DNA from: Zygaena filipendulae
Taxonomy: Eukaryota; Arthropoda; Insecta; Lepidoptera; Zygaenidae
Assembly: GCA_907165275.2 (NCBI GenBank)
Contig: OU015655.1
Location: 9,746,501 to 9,810,500, forward strand
DNA length: 64,000 nucleotides
Direction: 5' to 3'
Shown here in pieces: positions 12,799 to 23,453 of the stretch. The notes under the pieces were generated by a model, which saw only the letters and a list, made by a program, of their open reading frames with translations, did not search any database and was not told where the DNA came from. How positions within the stretch are numbered: the stretch's first letter is position 1; each line of letters opens with the position of its first letter. Made by a program: the position numbers and the translations under genes.

Positions 12799-13304
12799 TA
12801 ATGGCTTGGATTCCGGGGCACGCTGGCATTGCTGGCAATGAGCGTGTGGACTTGGTTGCCAAGGACGCCATTGTCTGCGGTGACAGGGTGCCGTTCCGAT
12901 GTTATTGCCATGATCTTATATCTCTCCCGAAACAGTCCCTATATAAAACTTGGTCTGCCCTCTGGGATAAATCTAAAAAATCAAAGGGTGCTTGGTTTGG
13001 GGTAATCCAACCAAGTATCCCTAATAAACCCTGGTTTTCCCGATGGAATTTCAACAAAAAAATCTGCTCCTCGATTATTCGTATGAGGTTAGGTCACTGT
13101 TGCATCCCAGTTCATCTTCACAAAATTCATTGCCTTAATTCATCTTTATGTGAATGTGGTCTCTCCGAAAGAGACCTTAATCACATCATCTTTTCATGTC
13201 CTCGTTTCAATCATAATTATTTATTTTCTGACCTTGTATTCTGTAAAATTCCGCTCCCCACATCCATCATCACCCTTCTTCACTCTTTAGACTTCCAAGT
13301 CTAA
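12799..13304 (+). pseudogene. LINE RNase H / C-terminal fragment (5'-truncated)
   Basis: An open frame of 167 codons starts MAWIPGHAGIAGNERVDLVA, the last RNase H motif of jockey/I-type non-LTR retrotransposon polyproteins. It continues through a Cys/His cluster (LGHCCIPVHLHKI, LCECG, DLNHIIFSCPRF) typical of the tail after RNase H. Reverse transcriptase is absent. The 5' break falls directly after the recurrent sequence CACAAATTAACTAG at 12784-12797. The 3' UTR (13305-13440) becomes the outer part of the left arm of the long inverted repeat. Confidence 0.8.
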
Positions 13305-13949
13305 GATCCCGCTATACAACGACCTTCACCGAGATGCTTATTTAATGAGACGTATTTTTTATGTTATTAAATATGCCAATAAATATATCCTATATGGGTT
13401 GCCTAACAAATTTCAGTCCAGAGTATTTTTAATTAATAATTAAAAAAAAATTTTTTTTTAAACATTGCACCGGTGTGATTATTAAATAAATTTGATACCA
13501 ATCGAAAGTTTGAAGCCCATAGAATATGCAAACGTTAGGTTGCCTATTTTTTTCCGGTCACAACCACGGGCTGCCAGGTGTAAACAGGTAAATCTATACC
13601 TACTAGCATTTTGTAACGGTCTGATTATTGAATCAAACTTAGATAAAATGAAAGATTATTTCATAAGGAACACGGTGGTATAGGGTTGCCTGCGAAAAAT
13701 CAGTCCCGAATTACGGTTGTCGAATTTTAAATAATAAAATATCGCTGCGAGTGAATGTGTGTGAGAGAGAGGTCCCAGACCAACCATCCCATGCGGTAGA
13801 AAAGGACGCAGCGTAGCAGCTGTTTAAAGTCCGCCCATTTAAAGAAGGAGAGTGCGCATGCTATTTGTGCTTGGAAATGAAAAGGATAGCAATAGACTCG
13901 TATATGCTGTGCATTATTTTGGAGTAGTTAATTATTAATATACAGAAAT

Positions 13950-14143
13950 ACTTACTTAATTTTTTATTTTTATCAGCCAGAAACTGCACCAGAGCCTCTT
14001 TAAAGCGATAATTTTTAAGGCTTTGCAAAAAATTTTTTGGTCTAGTTTGCTGAGGTCCTGAAATTTTGTACGGAATATCGAATTCTTTTCTGCTTTCACG
14101 TTCGGAATCTTTGATTGACGGTGATAAGTAGCGATTAAATTAA

Positions 14144-14181
<38 letters not shown>

Positions 14182-14444
14182 ATTAAATGTATTTCTGTCG
14201 CGTTTGTTGAACATATTTTTATGAGTATTGACTCGGCAATTTTATCAAAAGTTTGAGCTATAGCAGCTCCGATTAAATGCAAGTAATAAAAACCATCTAT
14301 TATTTCAACGTTGATATGAGTTGGCTCAACCATTTTAGTTTTGGATTTCAAAACCTTTGCTAACGTTGATTTTGAAGTTTTTAATATCTCTCCAGTACAT
14401 GCAAAAAGATCCTTTTCATTTCCAAGCACAAATAGCATGCGCAC
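13950..14444 (-). pseudogene. Fragment of an uncharacterised transposon-encoded protein, split by an ATT microsatellite
   Basis: On the minus strand, from 14444, the frame reads FVLGNEKDLFACTGEILK, then EIIDGFYYLHLIGAAIAQTF and DKIAESILIKIC. It is then broken by the ATT repeat and resumes at about 14137 with FNRYLSPSIKDSERESRK, YKISGPQQTRPKNFLQSL and ALVQFLADKNKKL. Both halves look like a large uncharacterised protein family repeated in invertebrate genomes (recalled from general pattern, not searched). It starts in the right arm of the inverted repeat and crosses the spacer. Confidence 0.6.
14143..14180. repeat. ATT trinucleotide microsatellite
   Basis: About 12 uninterrupted ATT units, placed inside the fragmented transposon gene and splitting its frame. 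Confidence 0.9.
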
Positions 14445-14466
14445 TCTCCTTCTTTAAATGGGCGGA

Positions 14467-14502
14467 CTTTAAACCACAAATTAACTAGACTTATCTTTAA
14501 AC
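14467..14502. mobile_element. 20-bp micro-insertion with perfect 8-bp duplication (filled site)
   Basis: CTTTAAAC at 14467-14474 and 14495-14502 flanks CACAAATTAACTAGACTTAT. The homologous position in the other inverted-repeat arm (13822-13829, GTTTAAAG, reverse strand) has a single CTTTAAAC and no insert. Confidence 0.85.
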
Positions 14503-15018
14503 AGCTGCTACGCTGCGTCCTTTTCTACCGCATGGGATGGTTGGTCTGGGACCTCTCTCTCACACACATTCACTCGCAGCGATATTTTATTATTTAAAAT
14601 TCGACAACCGTAATTCGGGACTGATTTTTCGCAGGCAACCCTATACCACCGTGTTCCTTATGAAATAATCTTTCATTTTATCTAAGTTTGATTCATTAAT
14701 CAGACCGTTGCAAAATGCTAGTAGGTATAGATTTACCTGTTTACACCTGGCAACCCGTGGTTGTGACCGGAAAAAAATAGGCAACCTAACGTTTGCATAT
14801 TCTATGGGCTTCAAACTTTCGATTGGTATCAAATTTATTTAATAATCACACCGGTGCAATGTTTAAAAAAAAAAAATTTTTAATTATTAATTAAAAATAC
14901 TCTGGACTGAAATTTGTTAGGCAATCCATATAGGATATATTTATTGGCATATTTAATAACATAAAAAATACGTCTCATTAAATAAGCATCTCGGTGAAGG
15001 TCGTTGTATAGCGGGATC

Positions 15019-15878
15019 CTATACTTTAACGATATTAAATTATGACTTATTATTCGTTCATATTCTCTTATTTATTTAAGTATAAGTATATAATTTCTGT
15101 CTTGTCCTATTGTACATAGTTCATCCCATTTCATCACTATTCTTATTACAACGAACGCCCAAAATTTCGCTCGTTCATTTCTTTTTGCAAATTAAATTAA
15201 CGCGACACTGGCACAATGTCATTAATGACAATTGCCATAAAAAAAAAAAAAATCTCTCTGGTCATCCGTCCACGGCACGTAGTGATTATATGATCTTTGG
15301 TCCACGGGTTATTCATTTTTTTTCATGTCGATAAAAAATGGTTAAAAATGGATTTTGTTCTGTAAGGTGCTGTATAATAGGACAATAATATTCATAGTGA
15401 AGGTTTTTTATGTGCTCAAGAAGATAAATGACATTTCGAGCTTATTTCTTCGATTTCCTCCAAGAGCTCCGAGAAAGTTCTTGCAAGTTATAGCAACCGT
15501 GGCTTGCAATTTCAAACCGTACAACGAAGCATTTCAATAGAAAATAATATTGATCTAATTAATTTTTCTTGAAACGGGCTAAATGCATTAAGCAGAAGTC
15601 CATAAAAAAGAAAGAAAATACATAATAAATAAAATAAATAAATAAATACATAAATAGGTATATTAAATGCCTACTAATATTATAAATGTTTGGGAGAGGA
15701 GCGGTCTGCAGCGTCGGTCGTGGTGCCTCGCTGTTCCTCTCCCGTCTTTGGAAGGGTTGCAGGATGTTGTGTAGAAACTCAAAGAATCGGTTGACATTCT
15801 TGTTAAACACTATATTCTCCAGAAGTCTTAGAAATTATATTAAAGTAACTTTTTGTACAATCCTAGGTATCGACTCAG
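15019..15878. other. Intergenic stretch, no gene seen
   Basis: Apart from the micro-insertion at 15268 and A/T-rich runs, it shows only short frames of no recognisable family. AATAAATA runs lie near 15635. Confidence 0.35.
15268..15307. mobile_element. 24-bp micro-insertion with perfect 8-bp duplication
   Basis: GTCCACGG at 15268-15275 and 15300-15307 flanks a 24-bp insert that starts CACGTAGTGATTA and ends GATCTTTG. Confidence 0.8.
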
Positions 15879-16740
15879 ACGGTAGTATCTCTAAAGCCCT
15901 CTCCACATTCGCGCGCGATTCACGCGTGATTCGCGGCGCGAACTACGCAAGAACTCCCAAGGTTCCACATTCATCATCATTCGCGCCATATTCGCAGTAT
16001 AGTTCGCGCACTCAACAAAGATGGACGTCGAAGTTGCTGCTGCGGGGATACTTTGCGTATTACAGTTACGCTTATATTAAACATTAGAAAGTAATAAAAA
16101 GAAGTGGAGAAAATGTATGGCCTAAAAAAGAATCCATTATGTCCTAGGCAAACCAAATGGGCTGATATATGCTCGCGATTTTATAGATTTTTTGACCTTC
16201 ATCCTATTAACCCCTATAACTATACATCAAGGAATCTTTATTTTTTTTTAATACATCCACCGGTATTCGCATAATGCTACTTATTCGCATCCATACATCG
16301 CAATTTTAAATTTTATTTTCGTAATCCTTTAATTTGGTATGCCACAACATGGGTTAAGATTTCAGCTTGAGCATTCAAAAAATGCTAGTTCTAGTTGGTT
16401 ACAATTTGTCGCCATTTTCAAAGCATAAATTACATACGACTAACACCTAGATAGAATATCATTGACATAACCGCTCGCCGTAGGTACTCGACTCGACACG
16501 ACCATAGAGTAACTTATATATACTGGTACGACTGAGCCGCATGCGAGTGTGGAGCCTAGGCGCTTTCGCGGCATGTTCACGGCTTGCGAACCCTCTGTCG
16601 CGGGACAAAAAACCGACAACCGCGAATCGCGCGCGAATGTGGAGCGCGCTAAAAAACCGTCAATTTTCGGGGAACGAGGCGCGAACGCAGCGCGAAGCCG
16701 CGAATCGGTTCCACACTCATGGTTCGCGGGTGTTTTTAAC
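15879..16740. repeat. Region of GC-rich TTCGCGCGCGA-type repeat modules
   Basis: Begins ACGGTAGTATCTCTAA (also found inverted at 44907-44973), then CCACATTCGCGCGCGATTC. A related, inverted set at 16545-16735 (GAATCGCGCGCGAATGTGGA, GGTTCCACACTCATGG) suggests an element of about 0.85 kb with GC-rich ends in an AT-rich interior. Confidence 0.4.
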
Positions 16741-16789
16741 TACAGAACACACGTATCGACTTTCCCTAATCATATATATATCGTAGTAC

Positions 16790-17194
16790 CCAGCAACTCA
16801 AGTTGTTTTTTTTTTTACGGTCCGGGCGGGTGCATTCCAATTCGCCACACCACCCCCCCAGGGAGAGGGATAGGAAGATCTTACAATCAACAACAATCAT
16901 AATCAGGGAAATCCTTAAATTTTATATGTCTTCCGGACCTAGTGGTATATGGCGGCCTATTAGTGGTATCTGGTGGTGTTGTCACAAGCTCAGGCTCAGG
17001 AGAAAGGGGCTGTGTCAGACTCGTCGGAGGCTCTGAAACGTCAGGACCAGTGTTGTCGACGAAAGCAGGTTGCAGATAGATATCCAGGGTCATAGTCTTG
17101 CCATCACTAGCACGATCAATGACCTGGTACGGACCCATGTAAGGTGGTTGCAACGGCCGCCTAACGGTATCGTCCCGAAGAAAATATTATGTTA
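16790..17194 (-). pseudogene. Gypsy-type LTR retrotransposon 3' fragment
   Basis: Minus-strand frame from about 17180 to 16887 reads DDTVRRPLQPPYMGPYQVID, then LQPAFVDNTGPD and YTTRSGRHIKFKDF. This is the end of a Ty3/gypsy polyprotein: integrase C-terminal PPYxGPYxVI, the LKPAF-like step and the TRSGR tail. The usual stretch between DI and LQPAF is shortened. Beyond the stop a G-rich run (16849-16863 region on the minus strand) resembles a polypurine tract before an LTR starting TG. The upstream pol is cut off by the Helitron at 17195. Confidence 0.65.
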
Positions 17195-17377
17195 CTAGCT
17201 GTCCCCCACGGTTTCACCCGCGGAAATTTCGGAGTTCCCGCGGGAATTCCGGGATAAAAAGTACCTAGCCCATCCTAAGTCCTTCTCTGAACCTCTGACA
17301 ACGTGTGTACAAAATTTCATGGTGATCGATTGAGCCGTTAAGGCGTAAAGCGTCTGAGTTACCTTCGCATTTATAAG
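17195..17377 (-). mobile_element. Non-autonomous Helitron next to the gypsy fragment
   Basis: CTAG at 17195 follows an A on the plus strand. The copy shows CCCACGGTTTCACCCGCGG, CTGACAACGTGTGTACAAAA and TTCGCATTTATAAGC. Confidence 0.75.
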
Positions 17378-17676
17378 CAATCCTTACGTAGCCTCAATGA
17401 TAGGCACGATGAGGGAAGGCTTGTCATTTCAGTAGACCTTTATCATTGTATAGAATGTCTTTGATCAGTGACTGATATACATATTTCCCTATGATAAAAA
17501 CTTACAATTGAATCTGGTAACTAATATAGGTACCTACCTACTTCATTGCGAATACGTTAGACTTAGGTACATAGACATCTACCATTGCTAGATCGGGACA
17601 AAAAAATGTTTCGCAGAAAACGACTCAGTAGGCACGAGGCTTCTATGAATTTATCAATCAAAATATAAATATGTAA

Positions 17677-17682
17677 TTTATT
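17677..17682 (-). terminator. Poly(A) signal AATAAA of the protease homolog
   Basis: TTTATT on the plus strand reads AATAAA on the minus strand, about 22 bases downstream of the TAA stop at 17705-17707. Confidence 0.55.
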
Positions 17683-17704
17683 TACTCTTGTTGCAGACAT
17701 ATTT

Positions 17705-20700
17705 TTAATACAATGTCATAATATCCTTCAGCCAATCTTTGTAACTTTCAATCTTTAGTATTATTAATGGAATTCCTTTCCCTTGTTTGTCACCCCATGA
17801 AAAAAATCCAATTATTTTTGAATTCACGACAAGCATAGCTCCGTGTTCTGTAATTAAAACAAAAAAAATCAATTAATAAAAAAAATAAGACAGGACAGGA
17901 CCTATAGAGGTTTGATAAAATCCCCTCCTCGAGAATAATTAATCTAATGTACCTAGGTACCTACCTAGATAAGTAAGTAGTCAGAGGAGTCAACCACGAA
18001 AATATGTAAACACTTTCGTCGGTCGTTCTAATAACAGTTGGTATAGTGACATTCATGAGATTCAACGATTAGTGACTTCCAAAAGTGATTACATATTTCT
18101 GATGATTACTTACTGTACATGAACTACTCTGTGTAACTTGAGTAACTATTTAACCATATTCTAAGCTTTAACGGCCGCACTCAGAGTCGACTTTAATGAT
18201 TACTTAGTTAAGTATAGATTTTTAAAACAAAACTGCCGCAATCAGAGACGTTCATTAAATTAATGTTAATTGGCATTTAATGAGATGTAACTTAATTAGT
18301 TAAATGTCAATTAACATTAATTTATTAAACTTGTCTGATTGCGGCAATTTTGTTTTAAAAATCTATACTTAACTAAGTAATCATTAAAGTTGACTCTGAG
18401 TGCGGCGGTAAGTATTTAATAAATCAAAATTTTGCCTACCTACTTACGCTTACTTTACGAAATAGCAATACCTATGTGGTAGCACAATATGTTAACCAAC
18501 CCAAATAATTGCTGGATACTTTTTTGACAAAAACACACATTTCATGGTTTCTTAGTTCCAGAATAGGAGACACGTATTCCAAACATTTCTCCATAGTTAT
18601 AACATTTACATTGGTGAAACTCATCACATTACGATCATCTAAAAACAAGAAGGTAAGTTAATCCTTGCCCATAACGCGCGTCCTAAAAACTCAATTCCGA
18701 CCGCTTCAGATGCCAAAATATTAGATATTAATATTCTGCTTACCATAACACACATTGTAAATTTTTTTTAAATAGTGAAACTTCTTTGATCGAAGGGGAA
18801 AAACTAGGTGATTACGTTAATTTCATGTTTTCATGATTTGTCTTGATCCCGCAATTAGGCAGGTACCTACTGCGATCTATCAGTACCTACCTATAGCGGG
18901 ACTAACCGCCGCACTCTAGAGTAGTTTTAATGATTACTTAATTAAGTATACATTTTTAAAACAAAACTGCCGCAATCAGACAAGTTTAATAAATTTATGT
19001 TAATTGGCATTTAACTAATTAAGTTGCATCTCGTTAAATGCCAATTAACATTAATTTACTGAATGTCTGTGTTTGCGGCAGTTTTGTTTTAAAAATCTAT
19101 ACTTAATTAAGTAATCATTAAAGTCAACTCTGAGTGCGGCCGTAAGACTGCTTGCAGTGCTCGCACAAACATACCTACTAAGTTCTAAATTCACCGCTGA
19201 TTTTAAAGTTTTTTGTACAACTATAAAAAATATTTTTTTACAACAATATTCGTTGCTAGGGCCATGAGTCCAATGACGCATTTACCTGATAAATAAATTC
19301 CAATAAACTGGTACTGGAAAGGTACCTACCCATAGGTAGTAAATGTATAATGACAATAGCTAGTAGGTAAATTACCAAATACCACAAGTATATCAGGCAG
19401 AGGTACCTTCTTACCTGGATTATTGTAATCAAAAATACGACTCCATCCAACAACAGTCATGTCCTTTGAAAACCTATGCAAAAAATCATCAGCAACAGCA
19501 AACATACTGGAAACTGTAATTTTTTTTCTATTATTATGTATCTATCTCCGTTATTTCTAAATTAGTTAATTAATAATCATTATATCTCAAAACCTATTAT
19601 AGCTACTATAGCTATTATTCGTGTTTTTTTTTAATAATTACAATGAAGAAATAAAATACATACCGTCGTAAATATACGTTGATACAGTTAATGTATCGTG
19701 CTCGAACAATCCAATGTTGTTGTTCAGTTGGTCCCTGTCGAAATGCGGATGAACGATGTTGCGTTTTATGCCTGTTTCTGGTTTAAAACAATTTAATAAT
19801 GATTTTTAGAAAAAAAAAATAGAGGATTGTAACCAGTTATTCTTCTGAGATTGTAACGATTGTAAGCGTGACCAGTAGGTACCTCAGAAGTATTCTTCTG
19901 AGGTAGGTACCTTTTTTCCAGTGATTAAATCCCATGTCAATAATGACAGCTATTGTGTGTGGTCGACAATCGTATCATCGGTCGTCTTCTATGCGTTCCT
20001 ATACATTTGAACTGATTATGATGAAACTTTGTACGTGTACGTATAATTCATGCCGGAAGGGTTAGATATTATGAACAGTCTGCACAAAATTTACTATTCA
20101 TTGCGATTCGCGACGAGAAAAAAAAAACTGTAGTTGGGCGTACAGTGGTCACCTATAATATACATCTATACATATAAAATGCTTTGTCCTGAATGACTGA
20201 TGAATCATCGCACAGCCTAAACCGCTGATCGTAGAGACCTAAAACTTGGAGGGTGTGTTCGTTTATGACGTAGGCATCCGATAAGAAAAGATTTTTGAAA
20301 ATTCAACCCCTAAGGGGATGAAAAGGGGTTGCAAAGTTTGTATGGAACAATTCTTCGGGAACTACGAAATTATTGCGGGTGAAACCGCGCGGGACAGCTA
20401 GTTAACAATTAATTAACAATATACATATAAAATGCTTTGTCCTGAATGACTGATGGATCATCGCACAGCCTAAACCGCTGATCGTAGAGACCTGGAACTT
20501 GGAGTGTGTTCGTTGTATGACGTAGGCATCCGATAAAAAGGCTCAGACGAAATAAAAAAAAAAGGATTTTTGAAAATTCAACCCTTAAGGGGATGAAAAG
20601 GGGTTGCAGTTTGTATGGAACAATTCTTCGGGAACTTCGAAACTATCGTGGGTGAAACCGCGCGGGACAGCTAGTTAACAATAAATAGATAGATACCCAC

Positions 20701-21103
20701 ATATTAATACATATAATATTATTATGAGTGAGAAGAGTGATTGAAAAATTTATACCAACCTTCATATGCTAATTCACTGGTGTTGTAACTTATTTTCCAT
20801 TTCGGCATTAGAGAGAACAAATCAGGGTCCGATCTCATTGATACACAATGCCCAGGCGCAAGTGACCATCTAGGCGCTATAACTAATGTGTTACATAACA
20901 GTATTTTGGGTGATGTCTTTAAGTATAATATACCGATAGCATGCAAAAGGTTTGGTTTCGTTGTATCTGTAATATGACATTTCATACAAGTTTAGTGCGT
21001 TACAGAAGCATCAATGATATAAGTTTTATAAATAATTCATACTCATGTGTTGACACCTCAAATACAGACTGTTGTAGTATCTAATTAAGTACCTGAAGCA
21101 CAT

Positions 21104-21157
<54 letters not shown>

Positions 21158-22013
21158 TGCCTACTTCTAAAAGAGGAAGCACATAGGTAGGTAATACCGA
21201 AGAAATTCTATGTATTTTACTTGTGAGATCACATTATTATCCTTAGCTGAAAAGGTCAGTATGATAGGCGACAGCCAAAGACATTCTATATTTAAGGAGG
21301 CGACAGCGAATACGCAAATTGACGAAAATAATATATTGATATACCTACTTACCTACTACAGCGTACGTTAATGAATTAACTGAAAACCTGTTACACCCCA
21401 TTTAAAAAAATAAACAGTAATGGGACTAAAATATAAATTATGTCGAAAAAATTAATAGTTTAAAAGTTATTCAACATTAGTTTGGAGATGACCTATCTAC
21501 GAAATTTCAAGCGCTACGCCCGCACTTACGTGTCAATGACTGAATCGATTTTTTTGCTGCGGGCGGCATACGCGCCAAATATTGTATTGGGCTAGTAAAA
21601 ATAAAAAAAAATATAACCTATATTAAAACATGGTGCGATCGATTCGGAAGTCGATTCTGAGCAAATTACTTTCTGGTTTTCAGTTAATTCACCATGTAGG
21701 CACTGATAATGTAGGTAAGCTCGATTGTTTCTTGCTAGCTTTTTCGTCTTACGGTTAGTTTCGAAGGAATATTATATAGGATGTGAATTAAACGTCTCAT
21801 TCTTTACTTACCAACTGGAAAAGGTGTAACTCGCCGGCTAGTACTGAGCACGCTTTTGGCATTGTGTTTGATAAAGTACAAATGTATGAAATAAATAAAC
21901 GATAACAGTAAAATAAGTACGAACGTTATAATCAAATGAAAGAAAATACACTTCTCCCCTCTCGTAAATTTTGCATCTCCGTTGGTAACAGCTGGATTAC
22001 TCGGATTAGCCAT
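17705..22013 (-). CDS. Membrane-anchored serine protease homolog (S1 fold, catalytically dead)
   Basis: Six exons, 21812-22013, 20760-20966, 19664-19777, 19415-19513, 18501-18638 and 17705-17847, join in phase into 300 codons plus stop. Residues 1-22 are polar. Residues 23-48 (IFFHLIITFVLILLLSF and on) form one membrane segment without a cleavable-signal pattern, suggesting a type II anchor with the protease fold outside. The trypsin fold follows: LVIAPRWSLAPGHC in place of LTAAHC (His107 kept), HPHFDRDQLNNNIGL where the catalytic Asp of NDIAL is Asn157, VVGWSRIF for the GWG turn, and EHGAM (254-258) where GDSGGP should be, so the nucleophilic Ser is absent. GFFSWGD and an amphipathic YKDWLKDIM tail close the fold. 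Two donors are GTTGGT, less usual but phase-consistent. An AATAAA lies at 17682-17677 just after the stop. A regulatory or binding role is inferred; no function is known. The closest named family is insect serine protease homologs. Confidence 0.85.
18174..18406. mobile_element. Near-perfect hairpin MITE, copy 1
   Basis: Ends CCGCACTCAGAGTCGACTTT and its complement. The arms run almost to the centre (AATTAACATTAATT), so the whole ~232-bp unit folds on itself. It lies in an intron of the protease homolog (between exons 17847 and 18501). Confidence 0.85.
18908..19140. mobile_element. Near-perfect hairpin MITE, copy 2
   Basis: Same family as 18174-18406, about 233 bp, in the next upstream intron of the same gene. 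It has a small change near the left end (CTCTAGAGTAG). Confidence 0.85.
20165..20401 (+). mobile_element. Non-autonomous Helitron, tandem copy 1
   Basis: Starts TCTATACATATAAAATGC after A and ends GAAACCGCGCGGGACAG-CTAG before T. The interior reads CATCGCACAGCCTAAACCGC and CAACCCCTAAGGGGATG. Confidence 0.85.
20420..20674 (+). mobile_element. Non-autonomous Helitron, tandem copy 2
   Basis: A second copy of the same subfamily 18 bp downstream, same strand. It differs by small indels, including an extra GGCTCAGACGAAAT block, and lacks the first TCT. Confidence 0.8.
21095..21187 (-). mobile_element. Young poly(A) retro-insertion with 12-bp target duplication
   Basis: GAAGCACATAGG at 21095-21106 and 21176-21187 flanks 48 uninterrupted T (21107-21154) plus a 21-bp body, i.e. 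on the minus strand a very short 5'-truncated body followed by a poly(A) tail. This is the product expected of LINE-type target-primed reverse transcription. It lies in the first intron of the protease homolog. Confidence 0.85.
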
Positions 22014-22066
22014 TTGACAAATAACGACGTGTCGTCATTGCCATCTAGATCCACGCGGTGAAGTAC

Positions 22067-22275
22067 CAGCTGCTCCCCGCGGTTTATACTCGCGTTATTT
22101 TCGGAGATTCCGCGGAAATTCCGGGATAAAAGTACCCTATTTGCTGTATACTATTACTGATACGGAGGGTCCTTTTTATACCTCTGACAAAGTGTATGCA
22201 AAATTTCATCATGATCGGTTAAGTAGTTGAGACTTGAAAAGTAAAAGACAGACGGTTCCTTTAGCATTTATCCTA
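22067..22275 (-). mobile_element. Non-autonomous Helitron, reverse
   Basis: GCTGCTCCCCGCGGTTTA at the left (3' hairpin), then CCTCTGACAAAGTGTATGCA and AAATTTCATCATGATCGG. It lies immediately upstream of the protease homolog's ATG. Confidence 0.65.
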
Positions 22276-22344
22276 TGCGCGTGAGTAAATAATAATGAAT
22301 CGCCGAAATGTGTGTGATCGCGTTCGTTATTGTCAGGACCAGGT

Positions 22345-22653
22345 TTACATAAAAGAAGTTTGGAGTTCCTGCGGGAATTCTGAAACACATACGGGTGAAT
22401 CTCAGAAACGGTTAGACCGATTTTGACGGGACTTTCACTTCTAATTAGCTGATGTCATAGGAAGTAAATTAGGCTATTTTGGAGTTCCTGCGGGAATTCC
22501 GAAACTCACGCGGGCGGATCTCCGTTACGGTTGGACCAATTTTGACAGGACTTCAACTGCTAATTAGCTAATGTTATGAGTAAATTAGGCTAGTTTGGAG
22601 TTCCTGCGGGAAATCCGAAACTCACGCGGGTGAAACCGCGGGGCACAGCTATA
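22345..22653 (+). mobile_element. Helitron with internal tandem repeats
   Basis: Two and a half ~120-bp units, each with TTTGGAGTTCCTGCGGGAA and GAAACTCACGCGGG, then CCAATTTTGACAGGACTT. It ends GTGAAACCGCGGGGCACAG-CTA. A related sequence ends at 54489. Confidence 0.7.
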
Positions 22654-23453
22654 TTAAGTATGGATTTATCAGCTATACGTACGCACTTTGTCACATCACG
22701 CTTCATGACGCAAAATAGCACGTTATTCCCCGTAAAAAGACTGGGCTACCCATAGATTTAGAGTTTTTTCGCTACGCAAATTTTACATGAACTCAATCTA
22801 TCACCACTATCTCTCTGTCGTGATTCTTTTAAATTTTTTGCAAAGGTTGAGCGAAGAGAACCCCTCATCGGTGTAAAATAGATACTACACAAAATATCGA
22901 TTCATGAGATGGTGGAATTGTCCAATAGAGTTTCACTTTCAAAAATAGAATGCGTTCGATAGTCTGTGAATAAATTATTAAAAATCGAATATCTAGTCCT
23001 ACGCTTGCATTGCAACTAAAATAATTAATACAATAGGTACTTGGAACAAGTTACGTTGTATAAGTGTTTATCGTAATAATTCTAGTGTTCACTGTTCATG
23101 CTCTAATCAGATTGTTCTAACCCTAACCGGCATTAATTATTATGGTTGCCTGGAAGAGATTTTTTTAAGCAATACAGCCGCCTTTTGTTACTAGCGTTAT
23201 AACTTTCACCTGTATTTTATTTTGTTAAATTTGGTCCCAAATATTAAAAAAATTTAATATTATACAGGTAATAATATTTTTCGACCTAATTTCATGGAAT
23301 AACCTCGCTTTGTAATCAAGCATTCTAACCACGGATTCTAACGAAGTCTGAATATTTAAGATAAATAGGTAAATACATAAAAAACCAATTATTGCCAAAA
23401 AGTAAATAAAAATCATGTGTATGTTATGTATATAACAAAACTTAAAATTCTAA

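Larger units (their letters stand above)
13305..15018. repeat. Long inverted repeat, ~583-bp arms
   Basis: Left arm 13305-13887, right arm 14409-15018, spacer 13888-14408. The outer parts are the LINE 3' UTR (GATCCCGCTATACAACGACC / complement). The inner parts share CATGCGGTAGAAAAGGACGC and AAAGAAGGAGAGTGCGCATG with their complements. The right arm is 27 bp longer, explained by a 28-bp micro-insertion (insert plus duplication) at 14475-14502 that the left arm lacks, less one small gap. Confidence 0.9.

Noticed and set aside
18076..18100. AAAAGTGATTACATATTT shared with 55373 as further micro-insertions
   Set aside because: Core differs (GTGATTACAT) and no 8-bp flanking repeat is present at either place.
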